From Bacillota bacterium (lineage in GTDB: Bacteria; Bacillota; Clostridia; Christensenellales; Borkfalkiaceae): a stretch of 64,000 bases of DNA. The notes beneath the pieces were generated by a model. It saw only the letters and a list, made by a program, of their open reading frames with translations, was not told the origin of the DNA and did no database searches. The position numbers and the translations under genes were made by a program. The DNA is taken from contig QAKE01000045.1 of the NCBI GenBank assembly GCA_003343995.1, positions 11,394 through 75,393 of the forward strand, given 5' to 3'. How positions within the stretch are numbered: position 1 is the first letter of the stretch; every line of letters starts with the position of its first letter. This document shows positions 35,233 through 44,051 of the stretch, piece after piece.

Positions 35233-36014
35233 ACCGTTTCCCCCTTCGCCCTGCGGCTTTCGGAATACATCTCAAAAAACCTGTCTTCCAAGCTCATACC
35301 GCCGCGCACCTCGTCCAGCGTGCCGTCGGCGTACAATCTTCCGTCGATGATCACGCCCACGCGATCGCAGATCTTTTCCACGAGCGAAAAGATGTGGGTG
35401 GATACGATCACGCACTTGCCCGCCGCCTTTTGCTCCAGCAAAAAATCGGTCACCGTTTTCGCGGTGATGACGTCCAGCCCGTTGGTGGGCTCGTCGAACA
35501 CGATGACGGCGGGATCGTGCACGATGGCGACGACGATGGAAACCTTCTGCTTCATGCCCGTGGAAAGATCGGCGATCTTCACCTCCGCAAAGCGGTCGAT
35601 GCCGAATTTTTCAAAGAGCGTTTTTTTGCGCTCGTTGCGCACGCTCTCCTCTATGCCGTGCAGTTCGCTGAAATAATCGAAAAGATAATTCGGCGTGAAA
35701 AAATCCTCCAATTTCAGCTCGCTCGTCAAAAAGCCGATTTTGCGGCGCACCGCGGCGGCGTCCTTCACCGCGCTCGCGCCGTCCACGAACGCGTCCCCCT
35801 CGTCGGGGCGGATCAACGTGGACAAAATGCGCAAGCACGTGGTTTTCCCCGCGCCGTTCGGTCCGAGCAAGCCGTACACCTCCCCCGCGTAAGCCTTGAA
35901 GGAAAGCCCGTCGAGCGCCACCTTCACGCGGCTGTCCGTCCGCTCTATCTTGCGCTGTTTTGCAGATAAGCCGAAGGTCTTTTTCAACCCTTGCACGTTT
36001 AATATTTCCCGCAT
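35229..36014 (-). CDS. ABC transporter ATPase, NatA-like
   Basis: A 261-residue ATPase with Walker A GPNGAGKTT (about 50-58), signature LSTGMKQKVSIV (about 145-156), Walker B VIVFDEP and the switch His in VSTHIF. I use the ATG at 36014, preceded by GGAG five bases upstream. It pairs with the NatB-like permease with which it overlaps. A consensus promoter lies about 100 bp upstream. Confidence 0.93.
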   Translation of the reverse strand: MREILNVQGLKKTFGLSAKQRKIERTDSRVKVALDGLSFKAYAGEVYGLLGPNGAGKTTCLRILSTLIRPDEGDAFVDGASAVKDAAAVRRKIGFLTSELKLEDFFTPNYLFDYFSELHGIEESVRNERKKTLFEKFGIDRFAEVKIADLSTGMKQKVSIVVAIVHDPAVIVFDEPTNGLDVITAKTVTDFLLEQKAAGKCVIVSTHIFSLVEKICDRVGVIIDGRLYADGTLDEVRGGMSLEDRFFEMYSESRRAKGETV

Positions 36015-36111
36015 ACACACTCCTTTTTTTCCGTTTAAGCATATCACCCGCGGGCGAAAAAAGTCAAGCGCTTTCACGATGTTTTCCCGCAGACGGCACA
36101 CTTATGTGCAC

Positions 36112-36140
36112 ATTATATAATGAGCAGGTCTATTTGTCAA
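36112..36140 (-). promoter_or_regulatory. Promoter of the natAB-ybaK operon
   Basis: TTGACA (36140-36135) and TATAAT (36117-36112) on the minus strand, 17 bp apart. Confidence 0.88.
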
Positions 36141-36201
36141 ACGAAACGCGCATTATAATAGAAAATATATCATGTATAAATAAGATATTTATAGGTAAGA
36201 T

Positions 36202-36408
36202 ATGAAATTGCGCATTCTGGAAATTTTAAGAGAACAACAAAAGAGCAAATACTGGCTTTACATGCAGCTGGGGCTGAGCTATCAAAACTTCAACCGCTTG
36301 GTTTCGGGGCAGACGACGTCTATAAAATTCGAGAACTTGCAGGCGCTTTGCGACATTTTGAACTGCACCCCCAACGATTTGTTTGAAGAATATCATCGCG
36401 AAAAATAA
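36202..36408 (+). CDS. Small XRE-family regulator
   Basis: A 68-residue one-domain Cro/CI-type protein. The HTH is KSKYWLYMQLGLSYQNFNRLV and the C-terminal helices are NLQALCDILNCTPNDLFEEY, the YozG-like layout. A weak AGGT ribosome site precedes the ATG. It is divergent from natAB and may regulate it, since the intervening 190 bp holds both promoters; that is inferred from position only. Confidence 0.85.
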   Translation: MKLRILEILREQQKSKYWLYMQLGLSYQNFNRLVSGQTTSIKFENLQALCDILNCTPNDLFEEYHREK

Positions 36409-36409
36409 A

Positions 36410-36432
36410 TTCCGCGGCCGAGCGCCGCGGAA
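36410..36432 (-). terminator. Terminator of trmB
   Basis: TTCCGCGGC and GCCGCGGAA form a hairpin with TTTATTTTT following on the minus strand. Confidence 0.75.
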
Positions 36433-36435
36433 CGG

Positions 36436-37107
36436 TTATCGTATATATGCCTCCAAACGGTAGATGGGCTTGCCGTAAAGGAGAAATTTTTCCTCGTATT
36501 CGGTGGTGATATTGCCCGCAAAATCGCTGTTATGCAGATCGAGGGAAACGTTTTTCACCGCGAATCCGTTTGCGGTGAAACTCTCCAAAGAATATTCGAA
36601 AAAGCGCATGTTGTCGGTTTTCTGCCAGATTTCCCCGCCCGTTTGCAGCAGGGATTTGTAGATTTTAAGAAAGCGCGGCGCCGTCAAACGGCGGTTTGCG
36701 TAGGTGTTTTTCGGGTACGGGCAGGAAAAATTGAGATAGATGCGCCCGACGGAGTGCGGCGGCAGAAAACAGTCTGCATTTTCCGCGCTCAGATTGAGAA
36801 ACACGACGTTTTTCAGCCCCGCCGCCTTGGCTTTTTCCGCCGCGCCGACGATGACGTTGGACAGTTTTTCCACGCCGATAAAGTTCTTTTCGGGAAAGCG
36901 TTTTGCCGTTTCCAGCAGGAATTTGCCCCGTCCGCAGCCGAATTCCGCTTCCACGGGGTTATCGTTGCCGAACAAACGGGATAAATCGAAAAGCGAAGTT
37001 TTCTCTTCCTTGCCGAGCCGATAAAACTCTCGGCTTTCCAGCACGTGCAAAATATCGCTTGCGGCGGCGAGCCGCTCGTCCAAATGTTTTTTTCTGCGCA
37101 TTCTCAT
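36436..37107 (-). CDS. trmB: tRNA (guanine-46-N7)-methyltransferase
   Basis: TrmB adds m7G46 to tRNAs. The 223-residue protein has the SAM-binding VEAEFGCGRGKFLLETAK (about 53-70), FIGVEKLSNV, and NFSCPYPKNTYANRRLT (about 128-144), which is the family's DPWPK-type loop in a divergent form. The C-terminus has TEYEEKF. No Shine-Dalgarno sequence is present. A TTGAAA/TAAAAT promoter ends nine bases before the ATG, so the transcript is predicted to be nearly leaderless. Confidence 0.9.
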   Translation of the reverse strand: MRMRRKKHLDERLAAASDILHVLESREFYRLGKEEKTSLFDLSRLFGNDNPVEAEFGCGRGKFLLETAKRFPEKNFIGVEKLSNVIVGAAEKAKAAGLKNVVFLNLSAENADCFLPPHSVGRIYLNFSCPYPKNTYANRRLTAPRFLKIYKSLLQTGGEIWQKTDNMRFFEYSLESFTANGFAVKNVSLDLHNSDFAGNITTEYEEKFLLYGKPIYRLEAYIR

Positions 37108-37116
37108 AGCGGAATT

Positions 37117-37145
37117 ATTTTATCACAACGGAAAAATTTTTTCAA
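37117..37145 (-). promoter_or_regulatory. Promoter of trmB, near-leaderless
   Basis: TTGAAA (37145-37140) and TAAAAT (37122-37117) on the minus strand, 17 bp apart; the ATG follows nine bases after the -10 box. Confidence 0.75.
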
Positions 37146-37194
37146 GCGGGAAGGCGGGCGTTTTGCGTTTTTTCGGCGCAAAGGAAAAAATACA

Positions 37195-37223
37195 TTGAAA
37201 TTTTCTGCAAATTATGGTAAACT
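37195..37223 (+). promoter_or_regulatory. Promoter of the LOG-family gene
   Basis: TTGAAA (37195-37200), 17 bp, TAAACT (37218-37223). Confidence 0.7.
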
Positions 37224-37265
37224 TTACCTGTAAAGCGTACATACTATACAAAAAGGAGTTTGAAA

Positions 37266-37838
37266 ATGAGAAAATTGGTATCGGTCATCGGCGACGCGGT
37301 GATTCAAAAAGACGGCGATAAATTCAAGGCGGCGTTCGCCATGGGCAAGGCGCTGGTGGACAACGGCTACCGCGTGCAGTCGGGCGGCATGGGCGGCGTG
37401 ATGGAGGCGGCGTTCATGGGCGCGCGCTCCTCCGAAAAGTACCGCGAGGGCGACACGGTGGCGCTCGTTCCCTCCTTCGACATTCACGAGGCGAACAAAT
37501 ACGCCGATATCGTCATCCCCACGGGGCTCGACATGATGAGGAACGCCCTCGTGGCGAACGCCTCCGCCGTGGTGGCGGTGGGCGGCGGCGCGGGCACGCT
37601 TTCGGAAATGGCGCTGGCGTGGTCGCTGAAGCGGCTGATCGTGGCGTTCAAAAACGTGGACGGCTGGAGCGGAAAGCTGGCGGACATGCGGCTCGACCAC
37701 CGCGTGCGCTACCCCTTCGAGGACGACAAGGTGTTCGGCGTGGAAACCGCCGAGCAGGCGATAAAAATACTAAACGAAAAAATCGAGCTTTATAAGGAAT
37801 ACCACAAGGGCATCAAACTGCTCGATTTGAACGGCTGA
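37266..37838 (+). CDS. LOG-family (TIGR00725-like) nucleotide-binding protein
   Basis: A 190-residue Rossmann-type protein of the lysine decarboxylase-like/LOG superfamily. The glycine-rich GGMGGVMEAAFMGAR (about 41-55) is the phosphate-binding PGGxGTxxE-related motif region, and AVVAVGGGAGTLSEMALAW (about 101-119) is the second block. I choose the ATG at 37266, seven bases after AAGGAG. Relatives include Moco carrier proteins and cytokinin-activating phosphoribohydrolases; which activity applies is unclear. Confidence 0.85.
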   Translation: MRKLVSVIGDAVIQKDGDKFKAAFAMGKALVDNGYRVQSGGMGGVMEAAFMGARSSEKYREGDTVALVPSFDIHEANKYADIVIPTGLDMMRNALVANASAVVAVGGGAGTLSEMALAWSLKRLIVAFKNVDGWSGKLADMRLDHRVRYPFEDDKVFGVETAEQAIKILNEKIELYKEYHKGIKLLDLNG

Positions 37839-37857
37839 ACCTAAAAAAACACAATAT

Positions 37858-37892
37858 GCGCAGCGGGCGGCAATTTTGCCGCCCGCCGTTTT
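37858..37892. terminator. Bidirectional terminator
   Basis: GCGGGCGGCA and TGCCGCCCGC hairpin followed by CGTTTTTTT, between the LOG-family gene and the end of the aro operon. Confidence 0.88.
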
Positions 37893-37893
37893 T

Positions 37894-38322
37894 TTATCTG
37901 TTTTCCGCCAAAAAGTCCATCGCCTCGGCGTAGCCGGCAAAGCCCTTGCCGCAAATCGTCTTTTTCGCGACGAGGGAAATATACGAAACGTGACGGAATT
38001 GTTCCCGCGCGTATATATCGGTCAGGTGCACTTCCGCCGTCGGGATATTCACCGCCTTGAGCGCGTCCAAAATCGCCACCGATGTATGCGTATACGCCCC
38101 CGCGTTGATGACGATGCCGTCGAATTTTCCGTACGCCCGCTGAATGGCGGTGACGATGTCGCCCTCGCCGTTCGACTGAAAGCACTTCACCTTATAGCCC
38201 TTTTTCTTGGCGTAGGCGCGCACGTACTTCACGAGCGCGGCGTAATCCTCGCTGCCGTAAAGGTTCTTTTCCCGAATGCCGAGCATATTGAGATTGACGC
38301 CGTTGATGACGAGAATTTTCAT
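37894..38322 (-). CDS. aroQ: Type II 3-dehydroquinate dehydratase
   Basis: AroQ dehydrates 3-dehydroquinate to 3-dehydroshikimate. The 142-residue product begins ILVINGVNLNMLGIREKNLYG with the active-site Tyr at about 23. It continues with INAGAYTHTSVAILDAL (Asn and His contacts), EVHLTDIYAREQFR and the C-terminal GKGFAGY. It overlaps the aroE/K fusion by 4 bp and is the last gene of the aro operon. Confidence 0.95.
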   Translation of the reverse strand: MKILVINGVNLNMLGIREKNLYGSEDYAALVKYVRAYAKKKGYKVKCFQSNGEGDIVTAIQRAYGKFDGIVINAGAYTHTSVAILDALKAVNIPTAEVHLTDIYAREQFRHVSYISLVAKKTICGKGFAGYAEAMDFLAENR

Positions 38323-39551
38323 ACTCCCTCCCTTGCAAAGGCTTGCAAGGCGGCAAAAACCGCGCTTTGCAAATCCTTGTCGTTTTCGATAACGCAGTCC
38401 GCCGCGCTTTCGTATAACGCGCGCCGCTCTTCGTACAGTTTTTCCACCGTTTCGCGGTTTTTGGAAAGCGGTCTGCCCTTGAGCGCGAGCAGGTTTGTCG
38501 GACGGCGGAGATAATAAATTCTGCCGTTGCGGCGGAGGGCGGATACGTTATTTGAATCCTTCACCGCGCCGCCGCCGGTGGCGATCACCGCGCCGCTCTT
38601 TTTCGCCAAATCTGCGATAACCTCCCGCTCGACGGCGCGGAATTCTTCCTCCCCGCCGCGGGCGAAGATCTCCTCCACCGAACGGCCCGCCGCGCGCACG
38701 AGTTCCTCGTCGCAGTCGTAAAACGGACGGCCGAGCGCGGCGGCGACCGCTTTGCCGACGGCGCTCTTCCCCGAACCGGGCATGCCGATCAGCACGACGT
38801 TTTCGTACCGCTTTTCCGTTTCGGCGGCGACGCGCGAAAGGGTTTTCGCGCTTATCTTCTTACCGTCGAACAGCTCCCGCGCCCGCGCCGCCTGCGCGAC
38901 GAGCATTTTAAGCCCGCCCGCCGCGGGCACGCCGAGCGATTGCGCCTGCAAAACGAAATCGGTGCGCAAGGGGTTGTAAATGACGTCGAGCGCCCCCGAA
39001 AGGTTGGGAAAGCGCGACAAATCGACGGGGCGCCCCCCGCCGGACGGGTACATGCCCACGGGCGTGGTATTGACGACGATTTCCGTTTCCGTCCTTTCGT
39101 AAACGTTGCCGTAATCGAGCGCGCCCGAACGCGAAACCTTGCAAACGCTCTTCGCGCCCGCGTCCAGACACACCGCTTCCGTCGTGCCGCTCGTGCCGCC
39201 CGTGCCCAAAATGAGCACGTGTTTGCCCTTAAAGTCCACCCCCGTGTCCGCCGCAAGGCGGGAAAAACCGAAATAATCGGTATTGTCGCCGAAGAGAACG
39301 CCGCCGCGGTTGACCACCGTGTTTATTGCGCCGATACGCCGCGCCAGCGGGGATATTTCCTCCACGAGCGCCATCGCCTCCCGCTTATAGGGAATGGTGA
39401 CGTTCAGCCCGCGGAACTCCCGCGCCGCGAAAAACGCGGACAGCTCCCCGCGGGGAATTTCCTTCAGCGCGTACTCCCCGCCGCCGAAGGCGTTGTGAAT
39501 GGCGACGGAATAGCTGTGCCCCAGCTTTTCGCCGATGAGATAATCTTTCAT
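38319..39551 (-). CDS. Shikimate dehydrogenase - shikimate kinase fusion
   Basis: A 410-residue bifunctional protein for two consecutive shikimate-pathway steps. The AroE part (about 1-240) begins KDYLIGEKLGHSYSVAIHNAF and has NVTIPYKREAM with the catalytic Lys, GAINTVV, the NADP-binding LILGTGGTSGTTEAV and AGGLKMLVAQAARARELF. The AroK part (about 250-410) has the P-loop LIGMPGSGKSAVGK (about 254-267), DCDEELV and IATGGGAV. The junction is short and both catalytic sets look intact. Fused aroE-aroK genes occur in several Clostridia. Confidence 0.93.
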   Translation of the reverse strand: MKDYLIGEKLGHSYSVAIHNAFGGGEYALKEIPRGELSAFFAAREFRGLNVTIPYKREAMALVEEISPLARRIGAINTVVNRGGVLFGDNTDYFGFSRLAADTGVDFKGKHVLILGTGGTSGTTEAVCLDAGAKSVCKVSRSGALDYGNVYERTETEIVVNTTPVGMYPSGGGRPVDLSRFPNLSGALDVIYNPLRTDFVLQAQSLGVPAAGGLKMLVAQAARARELFDGKKISAKTLSRVAAETEKRYENVVLIGMPGSGKSAVGKAVAAALGRPFYDCDEELVRAAGRSVEEIFARGGEEEFRAVEREVIADLAKKSGAVIATGGGAVKDSNNVSALRRNGRIYYLRRPTNLLALKGRPLSKNRETVEKLYEERRALYESAADCVIENDKDLQSAVFAALQAFAREGV

Positions 39552-40690
39552 TAAAGCTCCGAATACGCGCCGAGGAACACGAACCGTTCCAGCGAAGAGG
39601 AAAGCTCGCTCATGAGCTTCAGAACGCTTTCCTTATGGATTTCCGCCTCGATATCGAAATAGAACATGAACTCGAAATCGCTGCCGACGATGGGGCGGGA
39701 TTCCAGCTTGCAAAGGTTCAGATCGAGGGCGTTGAACTTGCTCATCACCCTATACAGCGCGCCGGAGCGGTGCGGCAAGGTGAGCATTAAACTGATTTTG
39801 TTCGCGCCGGCGTAGATTTCCGGCTCCTTGGAAATGCAGATAAAGCGGGTATAGTTGTTTTCGCTGTTCTGCACCTTGCGGGAAAGCACTTTCAGATTGT
39901 AAAGCTCCGCGCAGTTGGCGGACGAAATCGCCGCAACGTCCCTTCTTTCGCTTTCGGCGACGATTTTCGCCGCCGCGGCGGTATTTTCGCACACGTTGAT
40001 CTTCACGTCGGGATGGGCTTTCAAAAATTCGCTGCACTGCCCCAACGCCTGCTCGTGGGAATAAATTTCCTTGATTTCCTCCGCTTTCACGCCGTCTTTT
40101 GCCAAAAGCACGTGGGAAATGTGCAGTTTGATCGTGCGGACGATGTAAAAATTGTGGTTGAGCATCAGATCGTAAACGCCGTTGACCGAGCCGTTGGAGG
40201 AATTTTCGATGGGCAGAACGCCGTATTTGCAAAGTCCCTTTTCCACGGCGGAGAACACCCCCTCCCAGTGCCGGAAATAGAGGATGTTCGGCAGTTTGAA
40301 GAGCTTGCCCGCCGCGAGGGAGGAATACGCCCCCTCTACCCCTTGGCACGCCACGGTGGCGCGCTCGGGAAAATCGGCTTTCGTCTGCCCGACCGCCGCG
40401 CGCAGGGTATCTTCCAGCGCGGAGGATGAGGTGAGCGCGCTTTGATAGGAGCGGCTGAGCTCGAACATCGCGGAAAAGAGCACGCGGGAATAGGCGTCGT
40501 ACTTTTCCGGCACGCGGTCGGCGACTCGGTTGAGCACTTCCCGTTCCCGCGCGGGATTGTATACGGGAATATTGTTTTTCTGTTTGACGGCGGTAACTTC
40601 CTCCACCTCGTTCATTCTTTCGACGAACAAATCGGCGATCTGCCCGTCGATTTTATCGATTTTGTCGCGTACTTTTTTCAAATCTTCCAT
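39551..40690 (-). CDS. pheA: Chorismate mutase - prephenate dehydratase (P-protein)
   Basis: A 379-residue P-protein converting chorismate to prephenate and then phenylpyruvate. The chorismate mutase domain is at about 1-85 (LKKVRDKIDKIDGQIADLFVERM). The prephenate dehydratase is at about 105-285 (VACQGVEGAYSS, LPIENSSNGSVNGVYDLM and NYTRFICI with the catalytic Thr-Arg). The ACT domain is at about 295-375 (HRSGALYRVMSKF, NLCKLESRP), giving Phe feedback. I prefer the ATG at 40690, behind GAGGTG, over the in-frame GTG at 40699. Confidence 0.95.
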   Translation of the reverse strand: MEDLKKVRDKIDKIDGQIADLFVERMNEVEEVTAVKQKNNIPVYNPAREREVLNRVADRVPEKYDAYSRVLFSAMFELSRSYQSALTSSSALEDTLRAAVGQTKADFPERATVACQGVEGAYSSLAAGKLFKLPNILYFRHWEGVFSAVEKGLCKYGVLPIENSSNGSVNGVYDLMLNHNFYIVRTIKLHISHVLLAKDGVKAEEIKEIYSHEQALGQCSEFLKAHPDVKINVCENTAAAAKIVAESERRDVAAISSANCAELYNLKVLSRKVQNSENNYTRFICISKEPEIYAGANKISLMLTLPHRSGALYRVMSKFNALDLNLCKLESRPIVGSDFEFMFYFDIEAEIHKESVLKLMSELSSSLERFVFLGAYSEL

Positions 40691-40691
40691 T

Positions 40692-41789
40692 TTATTCACC
40701 TCTTTGATTCAATCGATCTTTTTGCGCGCCCGACAGCAAATCGAGCACCGTTAAACACGCCACGCTTTCCACTACGGGCACGGCGCGCACGGCGATGCAC
40801 GGATCGTGCCTGCCGCGGATGAGCAGGCTGTAATTTTCCTCTTTTTCCAAATCGACGGTATCCTGCGGGCGGAACACCGACGCCGTCGGCTTGAACGCAA
40901 CGCGGAACACCACGGGCATGCCGTTCGCAATGCCGCCGTTCACGCCCCCCGCGTTGTTGGTTTTCGTTTTCACCGCGCCGTTTTCGTAATAAAACGCGTC
41001 GTTGTTCCGCGTGCCGCGCAAAGCCGCCGCCGCAAAGCCGTTGCCGAATTCCACGCCCTTGACGGCGGGGATGCCGAACAGATTCGCCGCGAGGAGGTTT
41101 TCCACCCCGCCGAACATCGGTTCGCCCAGCCCCGCGGGCACGCCGACGACGGCGCATTCCACTTCCCCGCCCACGCTGTCGCACTCGCTTTTCGCGGAGA
41201 GGATTTCCGCCTTCATCGCCTCCGCCGCCTCGGCGGAAAGGGCGGGGAACTCCGTCGGATAAACGAAGTCGGATTTTTGCACGTTTACGGGATCGAACAT
41301 TTGATCCGTCGCCCCGCCCACGCGGCACACGTGCGCGCCGACGAAGATGCCGAGCGCTTCCAAAATCTGCTTGGCTACGCCGCCCGCCGCGCAGAGCGCC
41401 GCGGTCAGCCGACCGGAAAAATGCCCGCCGCCGCGGTAATCGCGCAGTCCGTACTTGACAAAGGAAGTATAATCGGCATGCGACGGGCGGGGGTGCTTGT
41501 CGATCTCCGCGTAGTCGGAGGAGCGCACGTCCCCGTTTTCGATGAAGAGCGCGAGGGGCGCGCCGCACGTTCTGCCCTCGAACAACCCGCTGACGACGTT
41601 GATTTTATCCGCCTCCCTGCGGGCGGTGGCGAGGTTGTCCTTCGCCCGACGGCGGTCGGCGAAGGCTTGCAGCGCCGCCAAATCGACGCGATAGCCCGCG
41701 GGCAGTCCGTCGAGAACGGCGCCGATCGCCGCCGAGTGCGACTGCCCGAATATGCTCACCTTCAGGTTTTTACCGAAATCAGAGGACAT
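40692..41789 (-). CDS. aroC: Chorismate synthase
   Basis: AroC eliminates phosphate from EPSP to give chorismate and needs reduced FMN. The 365-residue protein has GQSHSAAIGAVLDGLPAG (about 14-31), PRPSHADYTSFVKYGLRDYRGGGHFSGR (here cited by its ends, about 97-124) and GRHDPCIAVRAVPVVE near the C-terminus. These are the three family signatures. GGGAGGG lies before the ATG, and it overlaps aroA by 11 bp. Confidence 0.97.
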   Translation of the reverse strand: MSSDFGKNLKVSIFGQSHSAAIGAVLDGLPAGYRVDLAALQAFADRRRAKDNLATARREADKINVVSGLFEGRTCGAPLALFIENGDVRSSDYAEIDKHPRPSHADYTSFVKYGLRDYRGGGHFSGRLTAALCAAGGVAKQILEALGIFVGAHVCRVGGATDQMFDPVNVQKSDFVYPTEFPALSAEAAEAMKAEILSAKSECDSVGGEVECAVVGVPAGLGEPMFGGVENLLAANLFGIPAVKGVEFGNGFAAAALRGTRNNDAFYYENGAVKTKTNNAGGVNGGIANGMPVVFRVAFKPTASVFRPQDTVDLEKEENYSLLIRGRHDPCIAVRAVPVVESVACLTVLDLLSGAQKDRLNQRGE

Positions 41790-43008
41790 CGATTTTCCCT
41801 CCCAATCTTTTAAATTCCTCGAAGAACGCGGGATAGGATTTTTCCACCGCCTCCGCGCCGCTTATCTCCACCGCGCCCGCCGCCTTCGTTGCGGCGATCG
41901 CCATGCTCATCACGATTCTGTGGTCGTTGAATCCGTCTGCTTTTCCGCCCGTAAGCCCGCCCGTGCCGTCGATGATCAGCCCGTCGTTTGTTTCTTGCAC
42001 CTTGCCGCCGAGGGCGTTGAGATTGACGGCGACGGCGTGCAGCCGGTCGCATTCCTTGATGCGCAGCCGCGCGGCGTTTTTGATGACGGTGCGCCCCGTG
42101 GCGTACGCCGCCGCCACGCTTACGATCGGCACCAGATCGGGGATGTTTCCCGCGTCGATCTCCGCCCCGCTGCTCCGCAACGAAAGAAGCACGTTTTTAA
42201 TCGCCGCGTCGCCCTGCGCGGAACCGCCGTCCACGCCGCGCACCCGCACGAGATTGCCGATGGCGCTCGCCGTAATGAAAAACGCCGCGTTGGACCAATC
42301 GCCCTCCACGCAGATCGTTTCCTTCGGACGATAAACCTGCCCGCCGCGCACGAAAAAGCCGCTTTCCGTCCTTTCGACGGCGATGCCGCTGTCCGCCAGC
42401 GCGCGCAGGGTGAGCTCCACGTAGGACGCGCTTTCCAGCGGCGTCGTCAAAACGATTTCGCTGTCCCCCTCGAGCAGGGGCAGGGCGAAAAGCAATCCCG
42501 TTACGTACTGCGAGCTGATATCCCCCCGCAAACGGAATACGCCGCTTTGCAGTCTGCCGGAAATCGTCAAGGGCAGTTTGTCGGCGCTCGCGTTGCACCC
42601 TTTCAGTGCGGCGAGCAGTTCCCCCACGGGGCGATCGGGCAATCTGCCCGAGCCGACGAAGGTCGCCTCTATGCCCAGCGCCGCCGCGACGGGCAGGAAA
42701 AAGCGCAGCGTACTGCCGCTTTCCCCGCAGTCGAACACCGCCTTTTTCACGCGGCATTCGGCAAATTTATCCGCCCCGCCGAAAAAGACGGGGGTGATTT
42801 CGTACCCGTTATCTTGTTTCAGCGCCCTGCCGCCCGCCGCCTCGACGCACCGCAGCGTCGCCTCGATGTCCTTGGAAACCGACGAAAGCTCGATACTGCT
42901 TTTTTTCTTTGCCAGCGCGGCGCACAGCAGCGCGCGGTGCGCCGCCGATTTGGAAGGGGGCGCAACGACGTCGCCGTCCAGCGTGCAGGGGGTGATTTTC
43001 ACGTTCAT
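41779..43008 (-). CDS. aroA: EPSP synthase
   Basis: AroA transfers the enolpyruvyl group of PEP to shikimate-3-phosphate. The 409-residue protein has APPSKSAAHRALLCAALA (about 16-33) with the substrate-binding Lys-Ser, CGESGSTLRFFLPVA (about 93-107) and RIKECDRLHAVAVNL (about 330-344). The LFLPVA-region residues will determine glyphosate sensitivity but cannot be classed by eye. It overlaps aroB by the ATGA tetranucleotide. Confidence 0.97.
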   Translation of the reverse strand: MNVKITPCTLDGDVVAPPSKSAAHRALLCAALAKKKSSIELSSVSKDIEATLRCVEAAGGRALKQDNGYEITPVFFGGADKFAECRVKKAVFDCGESGSTLRFFLPVAAALGIEATFVGSGRLPDRPVGELLAALKGCNASADKLPLTISGRLQSGVFRLRGDISSQYVTGLLFALPLLEGDSEIVLTTPLESASYVELTLRALADSGIAVERTESGFFVRGGQVYRPKETICVEGDWSNAAFFITASAIGNLVRVRGVDGGSAQGDAAIKNVLLSLRSSGAEIDAGNIPDLVPIVSVAAAYATGRTVIKNAARLRIKECDRLHAVAVNLNALGGKVQETNDGLIIDGTGGLTGGKADGFNDHRIVMSMAIAATKAAGAVEISGAEAVEKSYPAFFEEFKRLGGKIDVL

Positions 43009-44051
43009 AAATCGGATAAAACCTCCTTTAACGTTTCCATCGATACGGGAAAGATTTCCGCTCTGCCGATTTTTTTCGGCAAAATCAGGCGGAGACTTTG
43101 CCCCGCGCGCTTTTTATCGTTCGCCATGGCGGAAAACAGCTCCTTTCCCGAAAAGGGACACTCCGTCGGCAGACGGTAGCGCGCCAGCGTAGCCTGCAAC
43201 CGCTCTTGCATGTTTTTTTCCTCCGCAAAACCGATTTTTTCGGCGTAACGGCAGGCAAACGCCATGCCCATGGCGACGCCCTCTCCGTGGCTGACGGTAA
43301 AATCGCTCAGCTTTTCCGCCGCGTGCCCGAAGGTGTGCCCGAAATTGAGCAGCATGCGCTCGCCCGCGTCGAATTCGTCCTTTTTCACAACGGCAGCCTT
43401 GGCGCGCACGCTCGTTTCCACGACGGTTTCGATATCCGCATGCCCCGTTTCCAGCGCGGCGAAAAACGCCGCGTCGCCGATAACGCCGTATTTGATCGCT
43501 TCCGCCATGCCCTCGGAAAAGAGGTTTTCGGGAAGATTCGATATGACGTCGGTATCGCAAACCACCAACGACGGCTGATGGAACGCCCCCGCGAGATTTT
43601 TGCCCGCGGGCAGATCCACCCCCGTTTTGCCGCCGACGGAGGAATCGACCGCCGCGAGCAAGGTGGTGGGAATTTGCACGAAGGACACGCCGCGGAGGTA
43701 AATCGCCGCGACGAACCCGCACACGTCCCCCACCACGCCGCCGCCGAGGGCGACGAGCACGTCCGAACGGGTGATTTCCGCGGCGCATAACGTCGATAAA
43801 ATCTTCTCCGCCGTGGCGAGGGTTTTATGCCGTTCCCCGTGCTCGAAGGCGAGGGTGTAAACCTGAAATCCCGCGTCGATCAGCGCGGCGCGCACCTCGC
43901 CGCCGTATAACGGCAGCACGACGTCGTCGGAAACGATAAACGCCTTTTTTCCCTTCGTCACGCGGGCGATTTCCCGCCCCGCGCTTTGCAGTATGCCTCC
44001 CCCGACGAGCACCTCGTAGGGCTTAGCCGTTTCAATTGGAATTCTTTTCAT
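43005..44051 (-). CDS. aroB: 3-Dehydroquinate synthase
   Basis: AroB closes DAHP to 3-dehydroquinate with catalytic NAD+ and a divalent metal. The 348-residue protein has ALGGGVVGDVCGFVAAIYLRG (about 101-121), TTLLAAVDSSVGGKTGVDLPAGKN (cited by its ends, about 131-154), metal-ligand GHTFGHAAE and HGEGVAMGM. It overlaps tyrA by 20 bp and aroA by 4 bp. Confidence 0.97.
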   Translation of the reverse strand: MKRIPIETAKPYEVLVGGGILQSAGREIARVTKGKKAFIVSDDVVLPLYGGEVRAALIDAGFQVYTLAFEHGERHKTLATAEKILSTLCAAEITRSDVLVALGGGVVGDVCGFVAAIYLRGVSFVQIPTTLLAAVDSSVGGKTGVDLPAGKNLAGAFHQPSLVVCDTDVISNLPENLFSEGMAEAIKYGVIGDAAFFAALETGHADIETVVETSVRAKAAVVKKDEFDAGERMLLNFGHTFGHAAEKLSDFTVSHGEGVAMGMAFACRYAEKIGFAEEKNMQERLQATLARYRLPTECPFSGKELFSAMANDKKRAGQSLRLILPKKIGRAEIFPVSMETLKEVLSDL